From positions 1 through 64,000 of the forward strand of contig JAUIJB010000007.1 of the NCBI GenBank assembly GCA_030430455.1: DNA of 64,000 bases. The letters are read 5' to 3'. Made by a program: the position numbers and the translations under genes. The notes under the pieces were generated by a model. It did not search any database. It was not told the origin of the DNA and saw nothing but the letters and a program-made list of their open reading frames with translations. This document shows positions 6,927 to 15,856 of the stretch, one piece after another (position 1 is the stretch's first letter; each line of letters begins with the position of its first letter). The DNA is from Verrucomicrobiia bacterium (lineage in GTDB: Bacteria > Verrucomicrobiota > Verrucomicrobiia > Verrucomicrobiales > Akkermansiaceae).

Positions 6927-9110
6927 TCAGTCGAGGGTGTTGCCCGCGGCGAGCCAGTTGAGGTAGTCCTCGAGGTGGGTGTAGCCGTCGCCGTCGGGGT
7001 CGAGGGCACCGTCGGACGGGTCCTCCGGGTCGAGCCCCTTGTCGCGCTCCCACTTGCCGGGCAGGCCGTCGCGGTCGCTGTCCCAGTCGGCCGGGCGGCG
7101 GATCTCCGGGTAGTCCTCCCAGCCACCGACGTCGTCCTGGTGGTCGGGCAGGCCCGGCAGGCCGTTGCGGCTGCCCTTGTAGGTGAAGGTCCCCTCGCGC
7201 ACCTCGCGGATGATCCGCTGGTCGTGGTCGTCGAGGACCGGGACGTTGCAGCCGACGTCGGCGAGCACGTTGTCGTAGGCCTCCTCGGCCGTGTGGGTCG
7301 TCACGTGGGACTCGAAGAAGGGCTCGGGAACGGTGACCGGGGCCTCCTGGCTGCCCTGGGTCGCGACCCCCTTGAAGGGCCCCTCCGGGCCCTCCGGGCC
7401 GCAGACCCCTTCCATGACGTTACCAGCCACATAGTACTGCTGGGGACCGAAGTGGGGATGCTCGAACTGCGGGTTGAGGTAGGTCTTCACCTCCGAGGCC
7501 GGGCCCGGCTTGTAGTAGTTGTTGACGAAGTTGACCTCGCGCGCGCCGCCGTCGGTGGTGCGATGACCCCAGTTGTAGACGACCATGTTGCGGATATCGA
7601 GCCGGCCGGCGTGGCGGTTCGCCTGGTCGGCGCTGCCGGCCAGCGACCAGTTGCGGCCGGCGTTGTGGGCGAGCAGGTTGTGGTGGAAGCTGCCGACGTC
7701 GCCGCCGATCGAGCCGGCGAAGCCGTGGCCGGTCGGGTTGAGCGCCTCGGAGATCAGGCAGCGCTGCAGGGTGATGTTCTTCGCCTGGCGGGAGCTGAAG
7801 GCCTCGTCGATGGTCCAGGAGATCGAGCAGTGGTCGAAGATGCAGTGGTCGCTGGCGGCGAGGCCCATGCCGTCGCGGCCGCCCTCGAGGTTGCCGAGGC
7901 GCATGCGGACGAAGCGGACGATGGTGTCCTTGCCGCCGATGCCGCCGAAGGTGTGGTTGCGCAGGCAGATTCCCTTCCCCGGCGCGGTCTGCCCGGCCAC
8001 GGTGAGGAAGGCATTCTCGTCCTTGAAGATGAGCCGCGACTTCAGCGAGATCAGCCCGGAGACGTCGAACACGACCGTGCGGGGGCCCGTCGCCTCGACC
8101 GCCTCACGCAGCGAGCCCGGGCCCGAGTCGTCGAGGTTGGTGACGTGGATCACGCGCCCGCCGCGGCCGCCGATGGCGAATCGGCCCCAGCCCTCGGCGC
8201 CCGGGAAGGCGGGGTGGCGGACACGGAAGGTCCAGGTGTCGCCGCGGGTCACCTCGCCATTGGCATCGACCGAGTCGACCCGCCAGGCGTGATGGAGCAG
8301 CGAGTTGTTCTCCTCGACCGGGACCTCGAGACTGGAGCCCCCGGGCGTGCCCGCGAGCGTGCTGTCGCCGGCCTCACCGAGCAGGCGGCGGGCCTCGGCG
8401 GGCGTCGTCGCGGTGGCGAGGTGGACCCGATGGCTCACCACACCGGCTGCGGGCGTCCACGACAGCTTCACCTTGCCGGAATCGCCATCGGCGTGGCGCT
8501 CGAGGTCGGCTGGATGGGGCTTGAGCGCGGTCCTGGCGGGGTTGGCGAGGTCGATGGCGAAGCCACTGAGCCAGGCATCCTTGCCGGAGTCGGCGGCGAT
8601 GGTCACGACCACCGGCTTGCCTTCTTCGGCGACGAAGTCGATGCAGGAGCTGGCCGCCTCGTCGTCGTGGTTCACCTCGCGGGAGGGCGTGAGGCCCTCG
8701 ACCCTGTCCTCGCCGATGGAAACCGCAAAGCCCCCGGGGTCGTCATCGAGCGCGTGGTGGTAGCCGACGAAGCGGTGGGGCCCGGGGGTCAGGCCCTCGA
8801 TGACGAGCTCGATGGTGGCCGACTCGCCGCCCGTGGCGACGAGGCCATCGGCGGCGAGGGTGACGCCGCGGACGACGAGCGCCTTGTTTCCCCGGGTGGC
8901 GAGCGAACTTCCCGCGCCCGGCCGCAGGGTGACGGCGAGGTCCCCGAATCGGCTGGTCATCGCGTCATCCGACGGCTGCCAATTTTCGCAGCGTTCGGTC
9001 CGCATGTCGGCGCGGCCGTTGGCGTTGATGTCGACGCACAGGGGCGTGGCGGCGGCCGGGATGGCCATGAGAAACACGGCGGAAGCCCGGTTCAGCAGTT
9101 GAGGGTGCAT
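6927..9110 (-). CDS. Secreted multidomain pectate lyase (PL1-like), copy B
   Basis: A 727-residue paralogue of the lyase at 4605-6815 with the same architecture: signal peptide, N-terminal sandwich (VDINANGRADMR), fibronectin-like segment, lyase helix from AFPGAEGWGRF, VDH-equivalent FDHCSISWTIDEAFSS, LLAHNAGRNWSL, and a C-terminal DSDRDGLPGKW/DPDGDGYTHLEDYLNW calcium module. The start is the ATG at 9110; the frame is open further upstream but enters the preceding gene. The last 100 or so codons are nearly identical to copy A at DNA level while the N-terminal half has diverged, indicating tandem duplication with recent conversion of the 3' part. It acts outside the cell on homogalacturonan. 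Confidence 0.85.
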   Translation of the reverse strand: MHPQLLNRASAVFLMAIPAAATPLCVDINANGRADMRTERCENWQPSDDAMTSRFGDLAVTLRPGAGSSLATRGNKALVVRGVTLAADGLVATGGESATIELVIEGLTPGPHRFVGYHHALDDDPGGFAVSIGEDRVEGLTPSREVNHDDEAASSCIDFVAEEGKPVVVTIAADSGKDAWLSGFAIDLANPARTALKPHPADLERHADGDSGKVKLSWTPAAGVVSHRVHLATATTPAEARRLLGEAGDSTLAGTPGGSSLEVPVEENNSLLHHAWRVDSVDANGEVTRGDTWTFRVRHPAFPGAEGWGRFAIGGRGGRVIHVTNLDDSGPGSLREAVEATGPRTVVFDVSGLISLKSRLIFKDENAFLTVAGQTAPGKGICLRNHTFGGIGGKDTIVRFVRMRLGNLEGGRDGMGLAASDHCIFDHCSISWTIDEAFSSRQAKNITLQRCLISEALNPTGHGFAGSIGGDVGSFHHNLLAHNAGRNWSLAGSADQANRHAGRLDIRNMVVYNWGHRTTDGGAREVNFVNNYYKPGPASEVKTYLNPQFEHPHFGPQQYYVAGNVMEGVCGPEGPEGPFKGVATQGSQEAPVTVPEPFFESHVTTHTAEEAYDNVLADVGCNVPVLDDHDQRIIREVREGTFTYKGSRNGLPGLPDHQDDVGGWEDYPEIRRPADWDSDRDGLPGKWERDKGLDPEDPSDGALDPDGDGYTHLEDYLNWLAAGNTLD

Positions 9111-9157
9111 GACTCGATTGGGTTGTTTGGATTGGCGCAAGCTGGGTGGCCCGGGGA

Positions 9158-9919
9158 TCAGCCCCCTGATGCCCACTGCTTGTAGCGCTTGCGGTAGTCG
9201 TAGCCGAAGTAGTCGATCGAGAACTCGTTGCGGACCTTGTACTTCTTGAAGATCTTGATGATGCGTCCGCCGGTCCAGGCGGCCAGCGAGTCCTCGCGGG
9301 CCTGCGCGAGGCGGTCCCAGATCACCTTCTTCTCGTCCTCCTTCATCTCGGGAATCATCGCGAGGTAGGCCTTGTAGGTCCGCTCGGCGCCGGGCGAGCG
9401 GGTGTACTGGTCGAGCATCCGGTTGGTCGCCTCCTCGCCGACCTCCTCGTGGAGCTTTCGCAGCAGGCCCTGGATCTGCGGGGTGAAGGAGGCATAGATC
9501 GGGTCGATGCGCTCGGTCATGACCGCCAGCGCCTTCAGCTCGTCCTTCTCCTTGCCGTCGGCATTGCTGCGCGCCTCGTCCCAGGCCTCCCACGCCGCGT
9601 CGAGATCCTCGTCGACCTGCTGGTGCCAGGCCCAGACGCGGCCGAAGTGCTCGCTGACCAATCCGGCGACCTTGGTGGTCTTGTCCTCGTCATCGAGCTT
9701 CATGGCGGCAGCCAGCTGGTCGCCCTTGCGTACGACATCGCCGCGGACCTCGTCGGGCAGGTCGGGCGACCACCAGCCGGGATGGTCACCGCGGTCGATC
9801 GCCGCCTGGGTGTTCGCCGCGACCACCGCGGCGGATTCGGCGGGGAGGCTGGTGGTGGAGAGGAAAAGGGCGCCGAGCAGAGCGGCGGCGGATGGGATCG
9901 GATGAAATTTCGGTTTCAT
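9158..9919 (-). CDS. Secreted DUF3826-family protein
   Basis: A 253-residue protein with a signal peptide (about residues 1-27) followed by an all-helical, charge-rich domain. The segment from YLAMIPEMKEDEKKVIWDRLAQARE to IIKIFKKYKVRNEF matches what I recall of DUF3826, a family of unknown biochemical function that recurs in pectin-degradation loci of Bacteroidota and Verrucomicrobiota. It lies between a pectate lyase and a GH95 gene in a same-strand run, so a role in pectin processing, binding or inhibition is likely; no catalytic motif is visible. The assignment is from conserved spacing of tryptophan/arginine residues by eye, not from a search. Confidence 0.7.
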   Translation of the reverse strand: MKPKFHPIPSAAALLGALFLSTTSLPAESAAVVAANTQAAIDRGDHPGWWSPDLPDEVRGDVVRKGDQLAAAMKLDDEDKTTKVAGLVSEHFGRVWAWHQQVDEDLDAAWEAWDEARSNADGKEKDELKALAVMTERIDPIYASFTPQIQGLLRKLHEEVGEEATNRMLDQYTRSPGAERTYKAYLAMIPEMKEDEKKVIWDRLAQAREDSLAAWTGGRIIKIFKKYKVRNEFSIDYFGYDYRKRYKQWASGG

Positions 9920-10048
9920 GTCTTGGGTCGGCGAAGGGGTTGGAGGTCTTGGACGATACGTGGTGGGCTGGATGAATGATGCATGCTGACACGGATCATG
10001 CGATCGGCGTGGCCGGGAGCCACGGGGCGGATCCGTTTGGAGAAAGGA

Positions 10049-12505
10049 TCAATCCGCGGCGGCCGGCAGGATCTCGTACTCGGCCCCGGCCTCGGTGGCG
10101 AAGCCGTGGAGGTTCGCATCGTCGGTCCGCAGCGGGACCGGCTCGCCGTCGCGAATGACCCGCAGCGGCGCGTCGACCCGCAGCAGGCAGTCGCGCCCCT
10201 CGGCAGAGTGGATTCTTGCCCGAGTCAGGCGGCCCTCGTTCCAGTCGAGGTCGACGGTGAAGCCGCCCGGCGCCCGCAGGCCCGTCACGCTTCCCTGGGC
10301 GATGCTCTCGGGCAGCGCCGGTAGCAGGTGAATCTCGCCACGGCGGGACTGCAGGAAGAACATCGTGGTTCCCATGGCCGCGCCGAAGTTGCCGTCCACC
10401 TGGTTCTCGGCCGCCCCGCCGCCCTTGATCGAAAAGGTCAGGTTGTCCGAGTGCGAGGTGCGGAACAGGTTGGAGAGGATCATGAAGGCATGGTCGCCGT
10501 CGAACAGGGCGTTGCGCAGGCACATCTTCCAGGCCTGGCTCCACGAGGTGTTGTTGGTGGGGTCCCCCTTCCAGTCGAGGACCACGCGGCAGGCCTCGGC
10601 CAGCGTGGGCTCGTGGATCGCGCTGATCTGGTCGTCGGGGAAGAGACCGACGAGGTGCGAGAGGTGGCGGTGCTGGTTCGGCCGGTCGACATCCTCGAGC
10701 CACTCCTGCAGCTGGCCGTGGCGGCCGATCTGGTTGGGCGGCAGCTTGGCTCGCTTCGCGGCCAGCATCTCGCGCAGCTCCTCGTCCACGCCGAGGACCC
10801 GGCTCGCCTCGATGACCCGGCTGAACAAGGCGCGGATCAGCTGGCAGTCCATGGTGGTTCCGGCCACCAGCTCGCCGTCGTCGCCCAGCGCCGGGTTCGG
10901 CAGCTCGGGCGAGTGGCTCGGGTTGGTGACCAGGTAGCGGCCCCACTGCGGGTTCGCTTCAGTCGGCTCACGGGGGTCCATGACCAGGAAGTCGGCGAAG
11001 AAGCGCGCGGCCCCCTTCATCAGCGGGTAGACCTCGCGGAGGTAATCCTCGTCCTGGGTGTAGGCGTAGTGATCCCAGAGGTGCAGCGAGAGCCAGGCCC
11101 CGCCGGTGGGCCACATCCCGCCCGGGCTGTTGATCGGAGCCGCGCCGCGCCACAGGTCGGTGTTGTGGTGGACCATCCAGCCACCCGCGCCGTAGTGCTC
11201 GCGGGCGGCCGTGGCGCCCGACTTCGAGAGGTCCTTGACGAGGTCGACCATCGGCCGGAAGCACTCCGGCAGGTTGGCGACCTCGACCGCCCAGTAGTTC
11301 ATCTCCTGGTTGATGTTGAGGGTCATCTTGCTCTCCCAGGCGGGGTCGAACTCGTCGTTCCACTTGCCCTGCAGGTTGAGCGGCTGGGAGCCCGCCCGCG
11401 AACCGGCGATGTAGAGGTAGCGGGCCATCTGGAAGTTCAGCGCCACCAGCGAAAGGTCTTCGGCCAGGGCGTCCGGACCGCTCACCGCCTCGAGGCGCTG
11501 CGCGGTCTCCAGCGAGTCCCTGCCCCCGCCGAGGTCGATCTCGACGCGCTGGAACAGCGGCTGGTAGTCGGCGAGGTGGGCGGCCCGCAGGGCGGCGTGA
11601 TCCTTCGCGGCGGCGGCCTCGAGAGTGGCATCGGCAAGCTTGGCGGGATCGGCCTCCAAGCTGGCATAGTTCTCGACGTTCGAGGCGGCGGCCAGGACCA
11701 CGGTGACGGAATCAGCCCCGCGGATCGCCAGGCTGCTGCCTTCCGCCTGCAGCTTGCCACCCTCGGCAACGACCCGGGCGCGGGCGCGGAAGCGCACCCG
11801 GCTCTCGTCCTGACGGGTCGGCCGCGGGTCATCCTTCACCTTGGCGTCGAGGATGAGGTCGGCGCCGTCGACCCGCGGCTCGTTCTCCGGATGGCGGGTG
11901 TCGAGGCTGGCATCGACGTCGATCGATCCCGGCTCGCTCGCCGTCAGTCGCACCACGATCACCCGGTCCGGGTGGCTGGCGAAGCACTCGCGGGTGAAGG
12001 TCACCCCGTCGAGCTCGTAGCGCACCGTGGCAATCGCCGTCTCGAGGTCCAGCGTGCGGCGGTAGTCCTCCACCTGGTCGTGGTCGAAGCCGAGCCGCAG
12101 ATTGGCGGTCGGCTGGTACGGGCTTTGCCGTAATGGGATCGACATGAAGTGGTCGCCCGCCACCTCTTCGTAGGCGGCATGCCCCTCGCCATCCCAGATG
12201 AGCTCGCGGATCCGCGCGAGGTGGTCGGCGGCGCCGGGATGGGTGTAGTCATTCGGCTGCCCGGCCCAGACGGTGTCCTCGTTGAACTGGATGAGCTCCT
12301 CGCCGATACCGCCGAAAACCATCGCCGCCAGCTTGCCGTTGCCGATCGGGTAGGCCTCGTTCGAGGTCTGGCTGCCGTGAGGCGCCGGCGAGCTGGAGAA
12401 CAGCTCGAGGGCCGGCGGCTCGGCAGCGAGGGATCCGAGGATCCCGGCCAGGAGCACGGCGGCTCCCGGCAAGCGGATGGTTCCGGTGGTTCGACGGTCG
12501 ATCAT
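10049..12505 (-). CDS. Secreted GH95 alpha-L-fucosidase / alpha-L-galactosidase
   Basis: An 818-residue inverting exo-glycosidase for terminal alpha-linked L-fucose or L-galactose on pectic or xyloglucan side chains. It has a signal peptide (about 1-28), the N-terminal sandwich starting SSSPAPHGSQTSNEAYPIGNGKLAAMVFG with the FNEDTVWAG motif, and the (alpha/alpha)6 barrel. Family landmarks are LNINQEMNYW (around 400; the two Asn that activate water), HNTDLWRGAAPIN, LQEWLEDVD (around 600; the acid Glu) and DGNFGAA (around 703). The start at 12505 overlaps the stop of the preceding gene as ATGA, so the two GH95 genes are translationally coupled; this rules out the longer in-frame start. Fucose and galactose specificity cannot be told apart from sequence alone here. 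Confidence 0.9.
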   Translation of the reverse strand: MIDRRTTGTIRLPGAAVLLAGILGSLAAEPPALELFSSSPAPHGSQTSNEAYPIGNGKLAAMVFGGIGEELIQFNEDTVWAGQPNDYTHPGAADHLARIRELIWDGEGHAAYEEVAGDHFMSIPLRQSPYQPTANLRLGFDHDQVEDYRRTLDLETAIATVRYELDGVTFTRECFASHPDRVIVVRLTASEPGSIDVDASLDTRHPENEPRVDGADLILDAKVKDDPRPTRQDESRVRFRARARVVAEGGKLQAEGSSLAIRGADSVTVVLAAASNVENYASLEADPAKLADATLEAAAAKDHAALRAAHLADYQPLFQRVEIDLGGGRDSLETAQRLEAVSGPDALAEDLSLVALNFQMARYLYIAGSRAGSQPLNLQGKWNDEFDPAWESKMTLNINQEMNYWAVEVANLPECFRPMVDLVKDLSKSGATAAREHYGAGGWMVHHNTDLWRGAAPINSPGGMWPTGGAWLSLHLWDHYAYTQDEDYLREVYPLMKGAARFFADFLVMDPREPTEANPQWGRYLVTNPSHSPELPNPALGDDGELVAGTTMDCQLIRALFSRVIEASRVLGVDEELREMLAAKRAKLPPNQIGRHGQLQEWLEDVDRPNQHRHLSHLVGLFPDDQISAIHEPTLAEACRVVLDWKGDPTNNTSWSQAWKMCLRNALFDGDHAFMILSNLFRTSHSDNLTFSIKGGGAAENQVDGNFGAAMGTTMFFLQSRRGEIHLLPALPESIAQGSVTGLRAPGGFTVDLDWNEGRLTRARIHSAEGRDCLLRVDAPLRVIRDGEPVPLRTDDANLHGFATEAGAEYEILPAAAD

Positions 12506-15500
12506 GGTGCCTGAGGGGTCGATGGTTCGAATTTCAGCTGGTAGACCTCGACCTCGGGATTCCACGGCAGCGTGACTTGAAGTTCCTCTTCCACCACCTC
12601 GACGTCGGCAGCCTCGAAGCCGGGATCGACCCGGTTGCCGGTGCCGTCGTCGACGGCAATCACGAGGTCGAGCTCGACCTCGTCCGCGGCATCGCGGGTG
12701 AGCCCGCCGGGGCCGCTGAGTACCAGGTCCCGCAGGGCTCCCGCGGTGAACAGGCCGAGGCCCCCGGCGTTGTCGATGAGCATCTGCTGCAGGGCCGTCG
12801 AGTCGACACCGGGGTCAAAGCCCATCGACGCCAGGGCGACCTCGGTCGCGTCGGGAATCTCGTCGTTGTCGGCGTCGGTCGGGTCGACCACCGGCAGCGG
12901 CGGCCCGGCGGCGAGCGGAACATCGATGGCCTCGAAGCGCAGGAACAGGCGCTCGGCGGAGCGATTGAGCGAGAAGTCGAAGGTGTTGGCATTGCGCCCG
13001 ACCGTCGCGTCGGTCTCCAGGTCCACCCCGTCCCAGCCCATCAGGCTCTGGGTCTCGAGGAGGCCCACGCGGATCACCGGGTCGCCACCTCCGGCGGCCA
13101 GCTCGACGATCGGCTCGCCGGCGACCGACCGGCGCAGCTGCTCGGGAGTGAAGAGACCCAGCGGTGGCGCGTTTTCGACGAGCAGGGCGAGCCAAGCGGT
13201 GGAGTCGACGAGCGGGTCGAGGCCCATCGAGGCGAGGTTCTCTTCCACCTGGTCGCTGATGCCGTCGCCGTCGGTGTCGGGCTCGCCCTCGAAGGGGGTC
13301 CCGGGAGCGACCACGTACTCCGCCCCGGCGGCGCCTTCGAACTCGTAAACGTCATCGCCGGTCTCCGGTGCCGGGACGAGCGTGCCGTCGAGGCGGACAT
13401 TGACCGGAACCGCGGAGCGGACCTTGCATGCACCCCCGACCACCGGCCGGACCTTCGCCTCGGTGAGCGCGCCACCGCTCCAGCTGATGTCGACCTCATG
13501 GCCGCCGCGGGCCTTCAGGCCGGTGATGCTGCCATCCGGGACCAGCGCGGGAAGCGCGGGAAGCAGCTCGATCTCGCCGCGGTCGCTCTGCAGGAACAAC
13601 TGGGCGATGCCCATCGCCGCACCCATGTTGCCGTCGATCTGGTTCTCATTGCCCTTGCGGGAAAAGGTCATGTTGTCGGTGTGCGACTTCGCAAAGATGT
13701 TCGCGAGCACGCCGAAGGCGACGTCGCCATCGCCCAATGCGGTCCACAGGTTCATCTTCCAGGCCTGGCTCCAGGCGGTGTTGTTGGTGGCGTTGCCCTT
13801 CCAGCCGAGAACGACCTCGACGGCATCGGCCAGTGCCGGGGTGTGCTGGGGGGTGATCTCGTCACCGGGGAACATGGCCACCAGATGCGAGAGGTGGCGG
13901 TGCTGGTTGCCGGGCTCGTCGACGTCCTCGAGCCACTCCTGGAGCTGGCCGTTGCTGCCGATCTGGTTCGGCGGCAGCAGGTCGCGGTTCGTTTCCCAGG
14001 TGGCCCGGAGCCCGGCATCCACACCGCGCAGGGTGCTCGCCTCGATCACCTGGTTGTAGAGACCGCGGATCAACTGGCTGTCCATGGTGATGCCCGCGAC
14101 GATCTCGCCGTCGTCGCCGAGGTCCGGCTGCGGCTGCTCCGGCGAGTGGCTCGGGTTGGTGAGGAGATACTGCCCCCACTGCGGGTTGGTTCCGGTCGGC
14201 GCGCGCGGGTCCATGACCAGGAAGTCATCGAAGAACTCGGCGGCTCCCTTCATCAGCGGGTAGACCTCGTCGAGCACCGCGGGGTCCTGGCTGTACTGGT
14301 AGTGCCACCACAGGTGCATGCTGAGCCAGGCACCGCCCGAGGGCCACAAGCCGCCGGGGTTGTTGATCGGCGCGGCGCCGCGCCACAGGTCGGTGTTGTG
14401 GTGGACCATCCAGCCGTCGGCGCCGTAGTGCGTGGCGGCCACCGTCGCGCCGGAGTCGCTGAGGTCGTGCACCAAGTCGACCATCGGCACGTGGCACTCG
14501 CCGAGGTTGCCCACCTCGGCGATCCAGTAGTTCATCTCCTGGTTGATGTTGAGGGTCATCTTGCTCTCCCACGATGGGTTCACCTCGTTGTTCCACTTTC
14601 CCTGCAGGGTCAGCGGCTGGGACCCGGGACGCGACCCGGAGATCATCAGGTAGCGGCCCATCTGGAAGTTCAGCGCGACAAGCTGGAGGTCGTTGGCCAG
14701 GGAGGCCGCGCGGGCCTCCTGGGTGTTGGCGCCCACGTCGATCGCCTCGAGCCGCTGGTCGATGGGCAGGTTCGAGCGCGTGGTGCTGCCGAGGTCGATG
14801 GTGACCCGCTCGAAGAGTTCCTGGTAGTCCGCCAGCTGGTCGGCACGGATCTGGGCGTAGGTCTTGTCGTCAGCGGCATCGAGGGTGGCCAGCACGCGGG
14901 TCTCGGGGTCGGCCGAGAGGTCGTCAAAGCGGACGAAGTTCGACGCCACGCCGAGCAGGAGCGTCACCGAGTCGGCATTGGAGACGGTGACCGAACTGCT
15001 GCCCGGGCTCACCGTGCCGCCCTCGTTCAGAATCCGGACGCGGCTCTGGAAATGGATGTCACTCGTTTGCTGGCGGCGGGAGTCGATGTCGACGTTGACC
15101 TGGGCATCGAGCACCAGGTCGGTGCCCTCGACCGACTCCGTGCTGCGGGTGTGGACGGTGTCGAAGGAGTAGGTGAAGCTGACCGATCCGGGCTCGCTGG
15201 CGGTCAACCGGACCACGATGACCTGGTCCGGATAGCTGGCGAAGACCTCGCGGGTGTAGTCGACCCCGCCGGAGCGGTACTCGACCCGCGCGGTGGCGGT
15301 GGTGAGGTCGAGGCTGCGACGGTAGTTGCTCACCGAACCGTGGCCGGTGTCGAGCAGCAGGTTGCCGGCCGGGTTGTACGGGCTCTGGCGGAGCGGCACC
15401 GACATGAAGTTGTCCCTGGCCGCGAGGTTGTAGGCGTTCTCGCCCTCGCCGTTCCAGACGTAGCCGCGGATGTCATCGAGCCAGTCGACCGCGCCCGGGT

Positions 15501-15741
15501 GGGAGTAGTCGTTGATGGTGCCGGCCCAGACGGTGTCCTCGTTGAACTGGATGATCTCGTCCCCGGCGTCGCCGTAGACCATCGCGGCCAGCTTGCCGTT
15601 GCCGACCGGGAAGGCCTCGTTGGAGGTCTGGCTGGAGTAGCCCGCCGGCGAGTCGGAGAAGATCTCCAGCGGTCCGGGGACGGCGAAGAGGGGGGCGGCC
15701 GCCACCGACAGGACTGCAAGCGACAAGGGGGTCGGTTTCAT
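12502..15741 (-). CDS. Secreted GH95 fucosidase/galactosidase with a C-terminal repeat module
   Basis: A 1079-residue GH95 enzyme, the upstream partner of the gene at 10049-12505. It has a signal peptide (about 1-20), the sandwich domain (SDSPAGYSSQTSNEAFPVGNGKLAAMVYG, FNEDTVWAG), and the barrel with LNINQEMNYW (about 397), HNTDLWRGAAPIN, LQEWLEDVD (about 600) and DGNMGAAMG (about 702). About 265 extra residues at the C-terminus begin at DTDGDGISDQVEENLASMGLDP and contain two copies of a calcium-loop unit; the second begins DADNDEIPDATEVALASMGFDP. Each is followed by an LF-TPEQLR/LF-TAGALR helix, and the protein ends in a beta-rich segment. The module probably anchors or stabilises the enzyme outside the cell. 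Its stop overlaps the next start as ATGA. Confidence 0.9.
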   Translation of the reverse strand: MKPTPLSLAVLSVAAAPLFAVPGPLEIFSDSPAGYSSQTSNEAFPVGNGKLAAMVYGDAGDEIIQFNEDTVWAGTINDYSHPGAVDWLDDIRGYVWNGEGENAYNLAARDNFMSVPLRQSPYNPAGNLLLDTGHGSVSNYRRSLDLTTATARVEYRSGGVDYTREVFASYPDQVIVVRLTASEPGSVSFTYSFDTVHTRSTESVEGTDLVLDAQVNVDIDSRRQQTSDIHFQSRVRILNEGGTVSPGSSSVTVSNADSVTLLLGVASNFVRFDDLSADPETRVLATLDAADDKTYAQIRADQLADYQELFERVTIDLGSTTRSNLPIDQRLEAIDVGANTQEARAASLANDLQLVALNFQMGRYLMISGSRPGSQPLTLQGKWNNEVNPSWESKMTLNINQEMNYWIAEVGNLGECHVPMVDLVHDLSDSGATVAATHYGADGWMVHHNTDLWRGAAPINNPGGLWPSGGAWLSMHLWWHYQYSQDPAVLDEVYPLMKGAAEFFDDFLVMDPRAPTGTNPQWGQYLLTNPSHSPEQPQPDLGDDGEIVAGITMDSQLIRGLYNQVIEASTLRGVDAGLRATWETNRDLLPPNQIGSNGQLQEWLEDVDEPGNQHRHLSHLVAMFPGDEITPQHTPALADAVEVVLGWKGNATNNTAWSQAWKMNLWTALGDGDVAFGVLANIFAKSHTDNMTFSRKGNENQIDGNMGAAMGIAQLFLQSDRGEIELLPALPALVPDGSITGLKARGGHEVDISWSGGALTEAKVRPVVGGACKVRSAVPVNVRLDGTLVPAPETGDDVYEFEGAAGAEYVVAPGTPFEGEPDTDGDGISDQVEENLASMGLDPLVDSTAWLALLVENAPPLGLFTPEQLRRSVAGEPIVELAAGGGDPVIRVGLLETQSLMGWDGVDLETDATVGRNANTFDFSLNRSAERLFLRFEAIDVPLAAGPPLPVVDPTDADNDEIPDATEVALASMGFDPGVDSTALQQMLIDNAGGLGLFTAGALRDLVLSGPGGLTRDAADEVELDLVIAVDDGTGNRVDPGFEAADVEVVEEELQVTLPWNPEVEVYQLKFEPSTPQAP

Positions 15742-15856
15742 CGGATGGACGTGCGGATGGGTCCGCGTGTCCCGGCCCGCGGGCGGGCCCGGGAGGCGTG
15801 GTCCGCGGCGGGACACCGGGCGCTGGCGCTGCCCCGCCGGCCCGCCGCGGCGGAGC

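Noticed and set aside
5853-9185. 1110-residue plus-strand frame opposite the pectate lyases
   Set aside because: Valine/arginine/glycine-rich shadow with no domain; the minus strand encodes two conserved lyases.
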